Assembly: GCA_027484605.1 (NCBI GenBank)
Contig: JAIXSR010000148.1
Span: 1 to 64,000 of the forward strand
Reading direction: 5' to 3'
Source: Hyphomicrobiales bacterium
GTDB taxonomy: Bacteria; Pseudomonadota; Alphaproteobacteria; Rhizobiales; Beijerinckiaceae
Length of the DNA stretch: 64,000 nucleotides
This document shows positions 36,966-46,127 of this stretch, piece after piece. Position numbers and translations under genes: made by a program. The number at the start of each line of letters is the position of its first letter. The first letter of the stretch is position 1. The notes under the pieces are model-generated. The model was not told the origin of the DNA, searched no databases, and saw only the letters and a list, made by a program, of their open reading frames with translations.

Positions 36966-37784
36966 ATGTCGATCCAGAACGGGATCCGGCGCCGGACGGC
37001 GCGTCAGATGCGGGACAGCAAGGGCGGAACGCCGCTCGTCATGGTCACGGCCTATGATGCCGGCATGGCCCGGCTGGTCGATCCGCATGCCGACATGCTG
37101 CTCGTCGGCGACAGCGTCGGCATGGTCCATCACGGCCTGCCTTCCACCGTCCCGGTCACGCTCGACATGATGATCCTGCATGGCGCGGCGGTCGTCCGTG
37201 GCTCGCAGCAGGCGCTGGTTGTGGTCGACATGCCCTTCGGCACCTACGAGGAAAGCCCGCAGCAGGCCTTCCGGAATGCCGCGCGGATCCTGCAGGAAAC
37301 CGGAGCCGGAGCGGTGAAGCTCGAAGGCGGGGTGCGGATGGCGGAGACGATCCGCTTCCTCGGCGAGCGCGGCATCCCCGTCATGGCGCATGTCGGCATG
37401 ACACCACAGGCGATCCATGTGCTCGGCAGCTTCCGTGCCGTGGGCCGTTCCGAGGCGGAACGCGCCAAGATCCTCGGCGATGCCTTGGCCGTTGCGGAAG
37501 CCGGCGCCTTCGGCATGGTCATCGAGGCGGTGGAGGAGCCGCTGGCGGCAGAGATCACGCGGAAGGTGCCGGTTCCGACGATCGGGATCGGGGCCTCGGC
37601 CACCTGCGACGGGCAGGTGCTCGTCCTCGACGACATGCTGGGGCTGACCGAGCGCGTGCCGCGTTTCGTCAAGCGCTATGCCGAGCTGGGCGGTGCGGTC
37701 GGCGCCGCGATGGCCGGCTATGCGGCGGAGGTGCGGGAACGGCGCTTCCCGGCGCCGGAACACACCTATCCGCGCAAGGATTGA
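36966..37784 (+). CDS. panB: 3-methyl-2-oxobutanoate hydroxymethyltransferase
   Basis: 272 residues, the full length for PanB. Conserved segments: '[16 protein letters not shown]' near residue 24, '[12 protein letters not shown]' (Asp-binding metal site), '[12 protein letters not shown]' and the C-terminal '[21 protein letters not shown]'. It adds a hydroxymethyl group from methylene-THF to ketoisovalerate in the pantothenate pathway. AGGAGG lies 8 nt before ATG 36966. Its first 112 bp also exist in the remnant at 35246. No panC is adjacent. Confidence 0.95.
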   Translation: MSIQNGIRRRTARQMRDSKGGTPLVMVTAYDAGMARLVDPHADMLLVGDSVGMVHHGLPSTVPVTLDMMILHGAAVVRGSQQALVVVDMPFGTYEESPQQAFRNAARILQETGAGAVKLEGGVRMAETIRFLGERGIPVMAHVGMTPQAIHVLGSFRAVGRSEAERAKILGDALAVAEAGAFGMVIEAVEEPLAAEITRKVPVPTIGIGASATCDGQVLVLDDMLGLTERVPRFVKRYAELGGAVGAAMAGYAAEVRERRFPAPEHTYPRKD

Positions 37785-37846
37785 CGAGGATAACCGGATG
37801 ATCCGCTTGCGGGGAGGCGGGCAAGCTTCTATGCCGGATTCTTACC

Positions 37847-38791
37847 ATGAGCGCATCGGCATTCGTCTTCCCGCATCGTCACCTCCTCGGGATCGAGGGT
37901 CTGTCGCGGCCCGATATCGAGGGGCTGCTGAACCTCGCCGAGGAAGAGGTCGAGATCTCGCGTCAGATCGAGAAGAAAAAGTCCTCGCTCCGCGGCCGGA
38001 CGCAGATCAACCTTTTCTTCGAGGCCTCGACACGCACGCAATCTTCCTTCGAGCTGGCCGGCAAGCGGCTCGGCGCGGATGTCATGAACATGTCGGTTGC
38101 GAATTCGTCGGTGAAGAAGGGCGAGACGCTGATCGATACCGCGATGACGCTCAATGCGATGCGGCCCGACATCATCATCGTCCGCCATCACGCCGCCGGC
38201 GCGGTGCATCTGCTGGCCCGGAAGGTCGATTGCTCGGTCGTCAATGCCGGTGACGGCGCCCACGAACACCCGACGCAGGCCCTGCTCGACGCGCTGACGA
38301 TCCGCCGCAACAAGGGCCGGATCGAGGGCCTCGTCGTGGCGATCTGCGGCGATATCGCCCATAGCCGCGTGGCGAGGTCGAACATCATCTGCCTGCAGGC
38401 TCTCGGTGCGCGGGTCCGCCTCTGCGGGCCGCCGACCTTGCTGCCCATGGGCGTCGAGCGCTATGGCGTCGAGGTCTTCACCGATATGCGCCGGGCGCTG
38501 GAAGGTGCGGATATTGTCATGATGCTGCGGCTGCAGCGGGAACGCATGAACGGCTCCTATGTGCCGAGCGTGCAGGAATATTTCCATTATTACGGCCTCG
38601 ACCGCGAGAAGCTCGGCTATGCCAAGCCGGATGCGCTCGTCATGCATCCCGGGCCGATGAATCGCGGTGTCGAGATCGCCTCCGATGTCGCCGATGGTGC
38701 GCAGAGCCTCATCCGCGAACAGGTGGAAATGGGCGTGGCCGTCCGCATGGCGGTGCTGGAGGCGCTGGCGCGGAGATTGCCCAATGAGTGA
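37847..38791 (+). CDS. pyrB: Aspartate carbamoyltransferase catalytic subunit
   Basis: 314 residues. The carbamoyl-phosphate motif '[16 protein letters not shown]' (STRT) near residue 57, 'HPTQALLD' near 140 and the aspartate-binding 'RLQRERM' loop are all present. It makes carbamoyl-aspartate in pyrimidine synthesis. No pyrI is seen. Next come two small membrane proteins and a dihydroorotase-like gene in the same operon; in other bacteria such a PyrC-like partner is a structural part of the ATCase complex. Confidence 0.95.
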   Translation: MSASAFVFPHRHLLGIEGLSRPDIEGLLNLAEEEVEISRQIEKKKSSLRGRTQINLFFEASTRTQSSFELAGKRLGADVMNMSVANSSVKKGETLIDTAMTLNAMRPDIIIVRHHAAGAVHLLARKVDCSVVNAGDGAHEHPTQALLDALTIRRNKGRIEGLVVAICGDIAHSRVARSNIICLQALGARVRLCGPPTLLPMGVERYGVEVFTDMRRALEGADIVMMLRLQRERMNGSYVPSVQEYFHYYGLDREKLGYAKPDALVMHPGPMNRGVEIASDVADGAQSLIREQVEMGVAVRMAVLEALARRLPNE

Positions 38792-38999
38792 TTTCATCGG
38801 CTATCTTTTCGAATTGATCCTGATGGCGCGCTGGCCGCGCCGGATCCTGCTCGGGGGCCTTCTGGCCATTATCGTGGTCATGGGCGGGCTGACGAGCCAG
38901 AAGGGCTGGATCTCGATCGGTGTCATCGGCGGCCTGCTGCTTTTCCTCGAGATCCTCGACGTCGTGGCCGCGCGCTCCCGGGCCTCGCGGAAGCGCTGA
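38784..38999 (+). CDS. Small membrane protein in the pyr operon
   Basis: 71 residues overlapping the end of pyrB by 8 bp. Two hydrophobic helices (about 22-38 and 43-62) with basic residues between and after ('LMARWPRR', 'ARSRASRKR'), so both ends are probably cytosolic. No recognised family. The next gene starts 2 bp after its stop, so the three genes are translated as a group. Confidence 0.65.
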   Translation: MSDFIGYLFELILMARWPRRILLGGLLAIIVVMGGLTSQKGWISIGVIGGLLLFLEILDVVAARSRASRKR

Positions 39000-39000
39000 C

Positions 39001-39552
39001 ATGGTCGCGCTCGAGGCCCTCTACAGCGACCTCCTCATCGCCCTGACGCAATCCACGGCCTTTCGCTGGGGGCTGGCCGTTGCCGTGTCGATCTGGATCT
39101 GGCTGATCGGGCGCGCGGGCACCCCATGGCGCGTCGCGGCGCTGCTGGCGCCCTTCCTCGCAGCGGGCATTCTCGAAGTGCTCGACCAGCTGGTGATCGG
39201 GCCCGGACAGGGCGCGCAGAGCGGCTGGCTCTCCTTCTACCTGCAGTCGCAGGCGGCCTTTCACCGGCTGATCAGCCTCGACGGCGCATTCCTCCTGATC
39301 CTTGCGGTGCTGTTCGGCTTCATCCATCGCTTCGCGCTGGCGGTGCTCCTCTGCCTCGCCACGGCGATCTATCTGCGCTACGCGATCCACGGGGCGAGCG
39401 AGGTCCTGCTGTCCTGGCCGGTCGCGCAATGGCTGCTGGTGGTGATGCCGACCGTGCTCATCGCCATTCTCGGGCTGTACAGCCTCGGCGCGACGCTCCG
39501 CCTGATCACGGCGGTGCGGCAGGCGCGCAACGGAGACGATGATGACCGGTAA
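39001..39552 (+). CDS. Multi-pass membrane protein in the pyr operon
   Basis: 183 residues with about four or five hydrophobic helices (near 23-38, 45-60, 95-125, 140-168) and an acidic C-terminus (GDDDDR). It follows the preceding small gene by 1 bp and its end overlaps the start of pyrC'. No recognised family or catalytic motif. Position between pyrB and pyrC' might tie it to pyrimidine or membrane function, but that is only context. Confidence 0.65.
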   Translation: MVALEALYSDLLIALTQSTAFRWGLAVAVSIWIWLIGRAGTPWRVAALLAPFLAAGILEVLDQLVIGPGQGAQSGWLSFYLQSQAAFHRLISLDGAFLLILAVLFGFIHRFALAVLLCLATAIYLRYAIHGASEVLLSWPVAQWLLVVMPTVLIAILGLYSLGATLRLITAVRQARNGDDDDR

Positions 39553-40846
39553 TGATCCCCGTCCCCTGCATCTGGCGCATGCGCGGCTGCTCGACCCGGT
39601 GACCGGGCTCGAATCGCCCGGCGGCGTGCTGGTTTCCGGCGGCCGGATCGCCGATTTCTCGCCCGATCTCGCGCGGCCCGGCATGGTGGCCGAAGCGGAA
39701 ATCCTCGATTGCCAGGGGCGGCTGGTCCTGCCTGGCCTCGTCGATCTCCGGGCCTTTATCGGCGAGCCGGGGGAGGAATATCGCGAGACGTTGCGTTCCG
39801 CCTCGGAGGCCGCGGCGGCAGGCGGGGTGACCACGGTGGTCGCCCAGCCGAATACCTCGCCGGTGATCGACGATCCCGCCGTGGTGGATTTCGTGCTGCG
39901 CCGGGCCCGCGATACCGGGATCGTCCATATCCGCGTCGCGGCGGCGCTCACCAAGGGCTGCCGCGGGCAGGAAATGAGCGAGATCGGCCTGTTGCAGGAA
40001 GCGGGTGCCGTGGCGGTCACGGATGGCGACCGGCCGGTCACCAATGCGCAGGTCATGCGCCGGGCCCTGACCTATTCGCGCGTCTTCGACATGCCGGTTA
40101 TCCACCATGTCGAGGACCCGAAACTGGTGGGCGAGGGCGTGATGAACGAGGGCGAGTTCGCGACGCGGCTCGGCCTGCCCGGTATTCCCAGCGCGGCCGA
40201 GACGATCATGCTCGAGCGCGACATGCGGCTCGTCCAGCTCACCGGCGGGCGCTACCACGCGGCAATGATCACCTGCCGCGAGAGCCTCGAGGTGATCCGC
40301 CGGGCCAAGCAGGCCGGCCTGCCCGTGACGGCGGGGGTCTCGATCAACCATCTCACGCTCAACGAGATGGATATCGGCAGCTACCGCACCTTCCTGAAGC
40401 TCAGCCCGCCGCTCCGCAGCGAGGAAGACAGGCTGGCCATGGTCGAGGCGGTGGCGGAGGGGCTGGTCGACATGATCGTGTCGGACCACAACCCCCAGGA
40501 TGTTGAAACCAAGCGCCTGACTTTTGCAGAATGCGCGCCGGGCGCCATCGGGCTGGAAACCATGCTCTCGGCCGGCTTGCAGCTGGTCGAGGCGGGGCTG
40601 ATCAGCCTGAAGCGCCTGCTCGAGGCGATGAGTGCGGCGCCGGCCCGGCTGGCGGGGCTGGAGACGGGCCGGATGGCGCGGGGTGCGCCGGCCGATCTCA
40701 TCGTTCTGGATCGGGACTATCCGTGGGTGGTGGATGCCGCCACGTTGCGGTCCCGGTGCAAGAACACGCCCTTTGACGAGGCGCGGCTTTCGGGCAAGGT
40801 CTTCGCCACGCTCGTGGCAGGGCGCATCGTGCATCGCCTGGCGTAA
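39542..40846 (+). CDS. pyrC': Dihydroorotase-like protein PyrC' (pseudo-dihydroorotase), probably non-catalytic
   Basis: 434 residues of the class I dihydroorotase family by length and by 'PGLVDL' ... '[10 protein letters not shown]', the 'SDHNPQ' motif, '[10 protein letters not shown]' and the C-terminal amidohydrolase layout. However, the DLHxHxREPG metal-binding motif reads [10 protein letters not shown] (Arg70, Phe72, Gly74), so both metal-binding histidines and the following Arg are gone. PyrC'/PyrX homologues next to pyrB in Pseudomonas are inactive and support the ATCase complex; this protein fits that class. A catalytic PyrC would then be elsewhere. ATG 39539 is equally possible. Confidence 0.8.
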   Translation: MTGNDPRPLHLAHARLLDPVTGLESPGGVLVSGGRIADFSPDLARPGMVAEAEILDCQGRLVLPGLVDLRAFIGEPGEEYRETLRSASEAAAAGGVTTVVAQPNTSPVIDDPAVVDFVLRRARDTGIVHIRVAAALTKGCRGQEMSEIGLLQEAGAVAVTDGDRPVTNAQVMRRALTYSRVFDMPVIHHVEDPKLVGEGVMNEGEFATRLGLPGIPSAAETIMLERDMRLVQLTGGRYHAAMITCRESLEVIRRAKQAGLPVTAGVSINHLTLNEMDIGSYRTFLKLSPPLRSEEDRLAMVEAVAEGLVDMIVSDHNPQDVETKRLTFAECAPGAIGLETMLSAGLQLVEAGLISLKRLLEAMSAAPARLAGLETGRMARGAPADLIVLDRDYPWVVDAATLRSRCKNTPFDEARLSGKVFATLVAGRIVHRLA

Positions 40847-40889
40847 CGCAGTCCCCGCTGCCGGGGCAGAGAAGAAATCCGGAGGGATC

Positions 40890-41513
40890 ATGGCCGAACT
40901 GGCGGGACTGGGTGCAGGAGGCGCGCTGCTGGCGCTCGCCTTCGGGTATCTGATGGGCGCGATCCCGTTCGGGCTGATCCTGACGCGGCTCGCCGGGACG
41001 GCGGATCTGCGCCAGATCGGCTCTGGCAATATCGGCGCGACGAATGTCCTCCGGACCGGCAGGAAGGATCTCGCGGCAGCGACCTTGCTGCTGGACGCGC
41101 TGAAGGGCAGCGTCGCGGTCTGGGTGGCGCTGCGCTGGGGCGCCGGCGCCGGGGTTCTCGCCGGGTTCGGCGCCTTTATCGGCCATCTCTATCCGGTCTG
41201 GCTCAAATTCGCGGGCGGGAAGGGTGTCGCCACGTTCATCGGCGTGCTGCTGGCCTTGTGGTGGCCGGGGCTGATCGCCTTTGCCGTGCTCTGGCTCGCC
41301 GTGGCCTATCTCACGCGCTATTCCTCGCTCGCGGCCCTCGTGGCCTCGGCCCTGCTGCCGCTGGGGCATCTCGCGCTGGACTGGCGTTCCGGGCAGGTGA
41401 CGGCGCCCAGCCTTGTCTTCCTGGCCATGGCGGCTTTGCTCTGGTGGAAGCACCGCCCCAATATCGAGCGCCTGCTGGCCGGGACGGAAGGCCGGATCGG
41501 CCAGAAGGGATGA
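40890..41513 (+). CDS. plsY: Glycerol-3-phosphate acyltransferase PlsY
   Basis: 207 residues with five hydrophobic helices. Motif 1 '[16 protein letters not shown]' (about residues 48-63), motif 2 '[18 protein letters not shown]' and the later phosphate-binding loop are present. PlsY transfers acyl from acyl-phosphate to glycerol-3-phosphate in the inner membrane. GGAGG lies just before ATG 40890. It is coupled to dprA by a 4-bp overlap. Confidence 0.95.
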   Translation: MAELAGLGAGGALLALAFGYLMGAIPFGLILTRLAGTADLRQIGSGNIGATNVLRTGRKDLAAATLLLDALKGSVAVWVALRWGAGAGVLAGFGAFIGHLYPVWLKFAGGKGVATFIGVLLALWWPGLIAFAVLWLAVAYLTRYSSLAALVASALLPLGHLALDWRSGQVTAPSLVFLAMAALLWWKHRPNIERLLAGTEGRIGQKG

Positions 41514-42658
41514 CGGCCGCACCGGGCCGGCCGCTGGACGAGCGCGCGCGTCTCGACTGGCTGCATCTCTCCCGGGTCGAGGGCCTGGGACCGCGCGGGT
41601 TCGATACGCTGCTGCGCCGGGCCGGCAGTGCCGGCGAGGCCTTGCGCCTGCTTTCGGATCCCGCCTTCGTGCCGGGCCGGCGGCTCGTCCTGCCCAAACG
41701 CGCGGATGTCGAGGCTGAATTTGCCCGTGCCGAAAGGCTTGGCATCCGGTTTCTGGCGCTGCCGGATCCGGATTATCCCGCCCTGATGCGCGCGGTGGAC
41801 GGGGCGCCGCCGCTCCTCTCGGTCAAGGGGCGGGTGGAGTTGCTCTCCCGGTCTGCCGTGGCCCTGGTCGGGGCGCGCAATGCCTCGGCGCTCGGGCGGA
41901 AGATGGCGGTGCTCCTCGCGCGCGGCCTCGCGGAAGCCGGCCATGTCATCGTGTCCGGCCTTGCGCGCGGCATCGATACCGAGGCGCATCGGGCCACCCT
42001 CTCCGGCGGAACGGTGGCCGTCATGGCCGGCGGGCTCGAGCGGCCCTATCCGCCCGAGAACGAGGCCCTGTTCGAGGCGATTGCCGCAGAGGGGCTGGTC
42101 CTGTCCGAGATGCGCCTCTGGCAGAGCCCGCGCGGGCAGGATTTTCCGCGACGGAACCGGCTGATCTCCGCGCTGTCGCTCGCCGTTGTCGTGGTCGAGG
42201 CGGCGCGGCGCTCCGGTTCGCTGATCACTGCGCGGATGGCCGCCGAACAGGGGCGTGACGTGCTGGCTGTGCCCGGTTCGCCGCTCGATCCGCGCTGCGA
42301 AGGCTCGAACGACCTCCTGCGCGACGGGGCGACGCTGGTGACCTCCGTGGCCGATGTACTGGCGGCCCTGCCGCCGGTTGCCGGCCAAGTCCGGGGGATG
42401 CCCGGCCCGTTCCGGGAGCCGGATCCGCCGGCATTCCTGCCGCGCGCGTCATTCGACCTGGCAGGCGGGGATCCCGCCGATGCCGTTCTGGGCCTGCTGA
42501 CGCATGGGGCGATCGATATCGACGAACTCGGCCGGATGGCCGGTCTCGATGCGGCCGCCCTTTCCGGGGCCTTGTTCGACCTCGAATTGTCCGGCCTGAT
42601 CGAGCGCCTGCCGGGCAATCGCGTTGCCCAGGGGGTTATATCAGCGCGGCCAGAATGA
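41510..42658 (+). CDS. dprA: DNA-processing protein DprA
   Basis: 382 residues: an N-terminal SAM-like helical part, the Rossmann core with '[13 protein letters not shown]', '[13 protein letters not shown]' and '[25 protein letters not shown]', and a short C-terminal winged-helix segment. DprA loads RecA on single-stranded DNA during transformation. Its last 23 bp are shared with the end of the AEC gene on the other strand, so the two genes converge and overlap. Confidence 0.94.
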   Translation: MTAAPGRPLDERARLDWLHLSRVEGLGPRGFDTLLRRAGSAGEALRLLSDPAFVPGRRLVLPKRADVEAEFARAERLGIRFLALPDPDYPALMRAVDGAPPLLSVKGRVELLSRSAVALVGARNASALGRKMAVLLARGLAEAGHVIVSGLARGIDTEAHRATLSGGTVAVMAGGLERPYPPENEALFEAIAAEGLVLSEMRLWQSPRGQDFPRRNRLISALSLAVVVVEAARRSGSLITARMAAEQGRDVLAVPGSPLDPRCEGSNDLLRDGATLVTSVADVLAALPPVAGQVRGMPGPFREPDPPAFLPRASFDLAGGDPADAVLGLLTHGAIDIDELGRMAGLDAAALSGALFDLELSGLIERLPGNRVAQGVISARPE

Positions 42659-43544
42659 GCGGCAGCGTGATCATCGAGACGATGGTCTGCGCGGTGGTGA
42701 TGGCGGCCATGAGCGGGGCATCACCGCCCATCCGCCGCGCCAGCAGGTAGGAGGCGGTCGCGGTCGGCACGCCGAGGCAGAGCACGACCACGGCGAGTTC
42801 CGCACCCTCAAGGCCGAGCAGCCGGCCGAGGCCATAGGCGATGGCGGGTGCCACAAGGAGCCGGATGCCGACAGCGAGCAACAGGGCCGGGCTCGGCCGC
42901 TGGAGATCCTGCAGGCGCAATCCGGCGCCGACCAGGATGAGGCCGGTGCCCAGGGCGCATTGGCCGATGATATCCAGCGACAGCAGGATCGAGCGGGGCA
43001 GGGGAACGGCCAACATGTTCAGCGCGAGCCCGCCGAGCGTGCCCAGGATGAAAGGGTTGGTGGCGAGCCCCTTGATGAGCGAGCCGCCGCCGGTGCCATA
43101 GCGCCGCAGGATCATGACAGTCGCGACATTGAGAATGGGGATCAGCGCGGCGATGGCCACGGCAGCGAGCGTGACCCCCTCCCGCCCATAGAGATTGGCG
43201 CACATCGCCAGCGCGATGAAGGCATTCCAGCGCAGCACGCCCTGGAAGATGCTGGTAAAGGCCGGCGGGTCCACGGCCAGCCAGCGCTCGAGCGGCCGGC
43301 GCAGCAGGAGCAGGGCAATGCCGAGAATGGTGATCGTGCCGACCAGCGCCCCGCCGAGCCGCGCGAAGGGCACTTCGCCCAGCTTGGCCGACATCAGCGT
43401 CTTGGCGATCAGGACCGGAACGAGGATGTAATAGGAGATCTTCTCGAAGCCCTGCCAATCCGCTTCGGCGGGCAGGGCCTTTTGTCGCAGCGCCCAGCCG
43501 ATGGCGATCACGACAAAAACGGAAATGAGCGAATCAAGAACCAT
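42636..43544 (-). CDS. AEC family transporter (auxin efflux carrier-like/malonate permease)
   Basis: 302 residues with about ten hydrophobic helices in two halves. Landmarks of the AEC family: the N-terminal 'DSLISVFVVIAIGWALRQK', 'NPFILGTLGGLALNM' mid-protein and the C-terminal 'AVVVLCLGVPTATASYLLARRMGGD'. Bacterial relatives export or import dicarboxylates such as malonate. It converges on dprA with a 23-bp 3' overlap. Substrate cannot be stated. Confidence 0.88.
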   Translation of the reverse strand: MVLDSLISVFVVIAIGWALRQKALPAEADWQGFEKISYYILVPVLIAKTLMSAKLGEVPFARLGGALVGTITILGIALLLLRRPLERWLAVDPPAFTSIFQGVLRWNAFIALAMCANLYGREGVTLAAVAIAALIPILNVATVMILRRYGTGGGSLIKGLATNPFILGTLGGLALNMLAVPLPRSILLSLDIIGQCALGTGLILVGAGLRLQDLQRPSPALLLAVGIRLLVAPAIAYGLGRLLGLEGAELAVVVLCLGVPTATASYLLARRMGGDAPLMAAITTAQTIVSMITLPLILAALI

Positions 43545-43652
43545 TACAGGACCATTCCGGCAACAGGCAGCCGGAAAGGCCGCGTTCTCCTCTCCGTAGG
43601 CGCTCCCCCGGATGAAGGGAAGCAACCCCCGGTGTTCAGCGCAGGTTTATTC

Positions 43653-43686
43653 ACCGGCCTCTATATGTCATCATCATAGAGCCGGT
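43653..43686. promoter_or_regulatory. Inverted repeat in the divergent AEC / Tyr-rich gene gap
   Basis: ACCGGC(C)TCTAT and ATAGAGCCGGT form a long dyad (one bulged C) about 11 bp apart, 50 bp upstream of the exported Tyr-rich gene and 109 bp upstream of the AEC start. It could be an operator or a leader hairpin. Confidence 0.45.
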
Positions 43687-43735
43687 CTTTCTGGATCGGC
43701 ACAAGGATCGACAAGATCCGCAAAGGAGGTGTCTC

Positions 43736-44269
43736 ATGAATCGTCTGGCTGGTCTGACTTTCGGGCTTGCGCTTGGTCTCGGCATGGTTGGCCAGGGGCC
43801 AGCCCAGGCGGGTCCCTTCTCCCATGCCGCCGAACTGCGTTCCGAAGGCGCCCTTCCGGTCCAGGACGTGGCATCGCGTCAGGCGCGGCGCAACCGCGCG
43901 CTGGCCGCCGGAGCCATTATCGGTGGTGCGATTGTCGGCGGCGCGATCATCGCGGAATCCCAGCGCCGCCGCGACTATTACGTCGATGACGGCTATTATC
44001 AGGATCGCCGCTACAACAACAATTACTACGCCCCGGCGCAGTATTATCGCGGTCCGCAGCAGCCGTTGCCGCCGGCCTATTTCAACCAGGGTGGCGAGGC
44101 TGGCCGCCCGCCGGCGGATTTCTATTCGCCTGGCACGCGCTATTACCAGCCGGCGCCGCGCTATTACGGCCCCGGCCCGGGTTATTACGGGAACGAGCCC
44201 TATTACGATACGCCCCGCCGTCGCGGCCGCACCGTACGCGATCCCGCCGGTGGCGGTTCGATGCGCTGA
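43736..44269 (+). CDS. Exported Tyr/Pro/Gly-rich protein with a glycine-zipper segment
   Basis: 177 residues. Signal peptide (about 1-26, ending AQA). A hydrophobic Gly-zipper (AGAIIGGAIVGGAIIA, about residues 58-73) could insert into the outer membrane or mediate self-association. From residue 80 on the protein is Tyr, Pro, Arg, Asn rich with many YY pairs and no Cys. It has a near-perfect Shine-Dalgarno, AAAGGAGGTG, 6 nt before ATG 43736, which argues for strong expression. Function unknown. A strong terminator lies just after. Confidence 0.75.
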   Translation: MNRLAGLTFGLALGLGMVGQGPAQAGPFSHAAELRSEGALPVQDVASRQARRNRALAAGAIIGGAIVGGAIIAESQRRRDYYVDDGYYQDRRYNNNYYAPAQYYRGPQQPLPPAYFNQGGEAGRPPADFYSPGTRYYQPAPRYYGPGPGYYGNEPYYDTPRRRGRTVRDPAGGGSMR

Positions 44270-44295
44270 GCCGGAACCGGCTTGCTCGATGGATC

Positions 44296-44321
44296 AGGGG
44301 AGGCTCAGGCCTCCCCTTTTT
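44296..44321 (+). terminator. Intrinsic terminator, probably used from both sides
   Basis: A perfect 9-bp stem (44296-44304 with 44309-44317), loop TCAG, then T residues. It overlaps the end of ruvX, whose transcripts meet it from the other side. Confidence 0.85.
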
Positions 44322-44817
44322 CTTGCTCCGCGCGCCGGCTTTCGTGGCGCAGCCGGTCAAGCACGCCCTGCAGGATGAAGGCGGCTGCCGTGGCATCGAT
44401 GATCGCGGCGCGCTTGGCGCGGGAGAGATCGACGGACAGCAGGGCCCGTTCCGCCGCGACCGTCGAGAGGCGCTCGTCCCAGAACAGGATCGGGATCGGG
44501 CTGACCTGGCGGATGTTGCTGGCATAGGTCCGCGTGGCCTGGACGCGGGGCCCCGAACTGCCATCCATGTTGAGCGGCAGGCCCAGCACGAGCGCCGCCA
44601 CGCGATGCTGGGCAATGATGCCGGAAAGCTCCACCCAGTCCTCGCGGAATTTCCGGCGAGGCAGGGTGCGGAAGGCGGTCGCGATCCGGCGCTCGACATC
44701 CGACAACGCCAGGCCGACCGTCTTCTCGCCGAGATCGAGCCCGAGCAGCCGCTCGCCGGTGCCCAGCAGGGCGGCAAGGGCCTCGATGGTCAGCGCTTCG
44801 GCTCCGCCCGGCTTCAT
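44305..44817 (-). CDS. ruvX: Holliday junction resolvase RuvX (YqgF)
   Basis: 170 residues, RNase H fold. 'LLGLDLGEKTVGLALSD' holds the first catalytic Asp, 'VLGLPLNMDGSSGPR' the conserved loop, 'FWDERLST' the Glu, and 'IDATAAAFILQGVLD' the last Asp. It is thought to help process Holliday junctions and 16S rRNA. A possible promoter lies in the 116-bp gap shared with the MBL hydrolase gene. Its end lies within the terminator stem region at 44296-44321. Confidence 0.93.
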   Translation of the reverse strand: MKPGGAEALTIEALAALLGTGERLLGLDLGEKTVGLALSDVERRIATAFRTLPRRKFREDWVELSGIIAQHRVAALVLGLPLNMDGSSGPRVQATRTYASNIRQVSPIPILFWDERLSTVAAERALLSVDLSRAKRAAIIDATAAAFILQGVLDRLRHESRRAEQEKGEA

Positions 44818-44933
44818 GCGTCACGACTCCCACGGCTTTGTGCGTTGCAAAAAACGCTTGGCCTTCCTCCGGCAACCCCATAAACCGTTATCAACGATCC
44901 GTCTCACGAAAGATGTGAAGGGAGCAGAACGCC

Positions 44934-45689
44934 ATGCAGATCACCTGGTTTGGCCATTCGGCCTTTGCCCTTGCCAGCAACGGCCGCAAGGTTCTGGTCG
45001 ATCCGTTCTTTACCGGCAATCCGGTCTTCGAGGCGAAGGGCGAGGGGGATTTCCCCGCCAAGTTCCAGCGGGCGATCGCCGGCACGACCGACATCATCAT
45101 CACGCATGGCCATGGCGATCATATCGGCGACAGCCTCGCCATCGTGCGCGAGACGGATGCGACCCTGTTCTGCAACTGGGATCTCGGCCAGTGGCTCTCC
45201 TCGAAATGGGAGGCCATGGATACCGGCAAGGCGCTGGCGATGGAGACGATGAATGCCGGCGGCTGCGTCGAGCATGACGGCGTGTCGATCCGGCTGGTCC
45301 GCGCCGACCATTCCTCCGGCGTCTGGGAACGCGGCATCTTCCAGACGCTGGGTTCGGCGAATGGTGCGATCATCAGCATTCCCGGGGCTCCGGTCGTCTA
45401 TCACATGGGCGATACCGACATTTTCTCCGGCATGGGACTGATCGAGGAGCTGCACAAGCCGGATATCGTGATCGTGCCGATCGGCGACCGCTATACGATG
45501 GGGCCCTCCACGGCCGCCCTGGCGGTGCGGCGCTTCTTCCCGCGTTCGAAGGCTGTGATTCCCTGCCATTTCGGCACGTTCGGCGCGCTCACCGGCACGG
45601 TCGAGGAGTTCAAGCGCGAACTGGGCCCCATGGCCACGCGCCTGCAGGAGCCGGTTCCGCACCAGCCGTTCGTTTTCTCGATCCGCTGA
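44934..45689 (+). CDS. Metal-dependent hydrolase of the MBL fold (UPF0173/L-ascorbate-lactonase-like)
   Basis: 251 residues. Metallo-beta-lactamase motifs: 'WFGHSAFAL', 'THGHGDHIGD' (HxHxDH, the binuclear metal site), 'ADHSS', 'YHMGDTDIF' with Asp ligand, and the late His in 'IPCHFGTFGAL'. The UPF0173 family is common in bacteria and of unknown substrate. It precedes gatC by 96 bp on the same strand, as in other Hyphomicrobiales. Confidence 0.9.
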   Translation: MQITWFGHSAFALASNGRKVLVDPFFTGNPVFEAKGEGDFPAKFQRAIAGTTDIIITHGHGDHIGDSLAIVRETDATLFCNWDLGQWLSSKWEAMDTGKALAMETMNAGGCVEHDGVSIRLVRADHSSGVWERGIFQTLGSANGAIISIPGAPVVYHMGDTDIFSGMGLIEELHKPDIVIVPIGDRYTMGPSTAALAVRRFFPRSKAVIPCHFGTFGALTGTVEEFKRELGPMATRLQEPVPHQPFVFSIR

Positions 45690-45785
45690 GCAAAAAGCGG
45701 CGGAATACGGCTGTTCGGGATTTGTCAGCCGGGCCCGCCTTCTGTAAAGGACGCGGGACCCCCTATCCTATGGAAGAGGCACCGG

Positions 45786-46073
45786 ATGTCCGTTGACGCC
45801 GCCACCGTTCGCCGCATCGCCCGGCTCTCCCGCATCGCGCTTCCGGAACAGGATGTTCCGGTGATGCAGGCCGAAATCAATGCCATTCTCGGTTTCGTCG
45901 AGCAACTCGGCGAAGTGAATGTCGAGGGCGTCGAGCCGATGACCTCGGTCACGCCGATGGCGCTCAAGATGCGCGAGGATGTGGTGACGGATGGCGAGAA
46001 GGCCGGCAAGGTCACCGCCAATGCCCCGCAGAGCGAGGATCATTACTTCCTTGTGCCGAAAGTGGTGGAATAA
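45786..46073 (+). CDS. gatC: Asp-tRNA(Asn)/Glu-tRNA(Gln) amidotransferase subunit C
   Basis: 95 residues, the usual size, with the '[14 protein letters not shown]' N-terminal helix and the '[12 protein letters not shown]' helix typical of GatC. It stabilises GatA in the GatCAB complex that forms Gln-tRNA(Gln) and Asn-tRNA(Asn). gatA follows 54 bp downstream; gatB is not in the window. Confidence 0.95.
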   Translation: MSVDAATVRRIARLSRIALPEQDVPVMQAEINAILGFVEQLGEVNVEGVEPMTSVTPMALKMREDVVTDGEKAGKVTANAPQSEDHYFLVPKVVE

Positions 46074-46127
46074 GCACCGCCCTTTCCGCTCCGCCCTGCC
46101 TGTTCCCCGTTCCGGAAGTCCCGTTCC

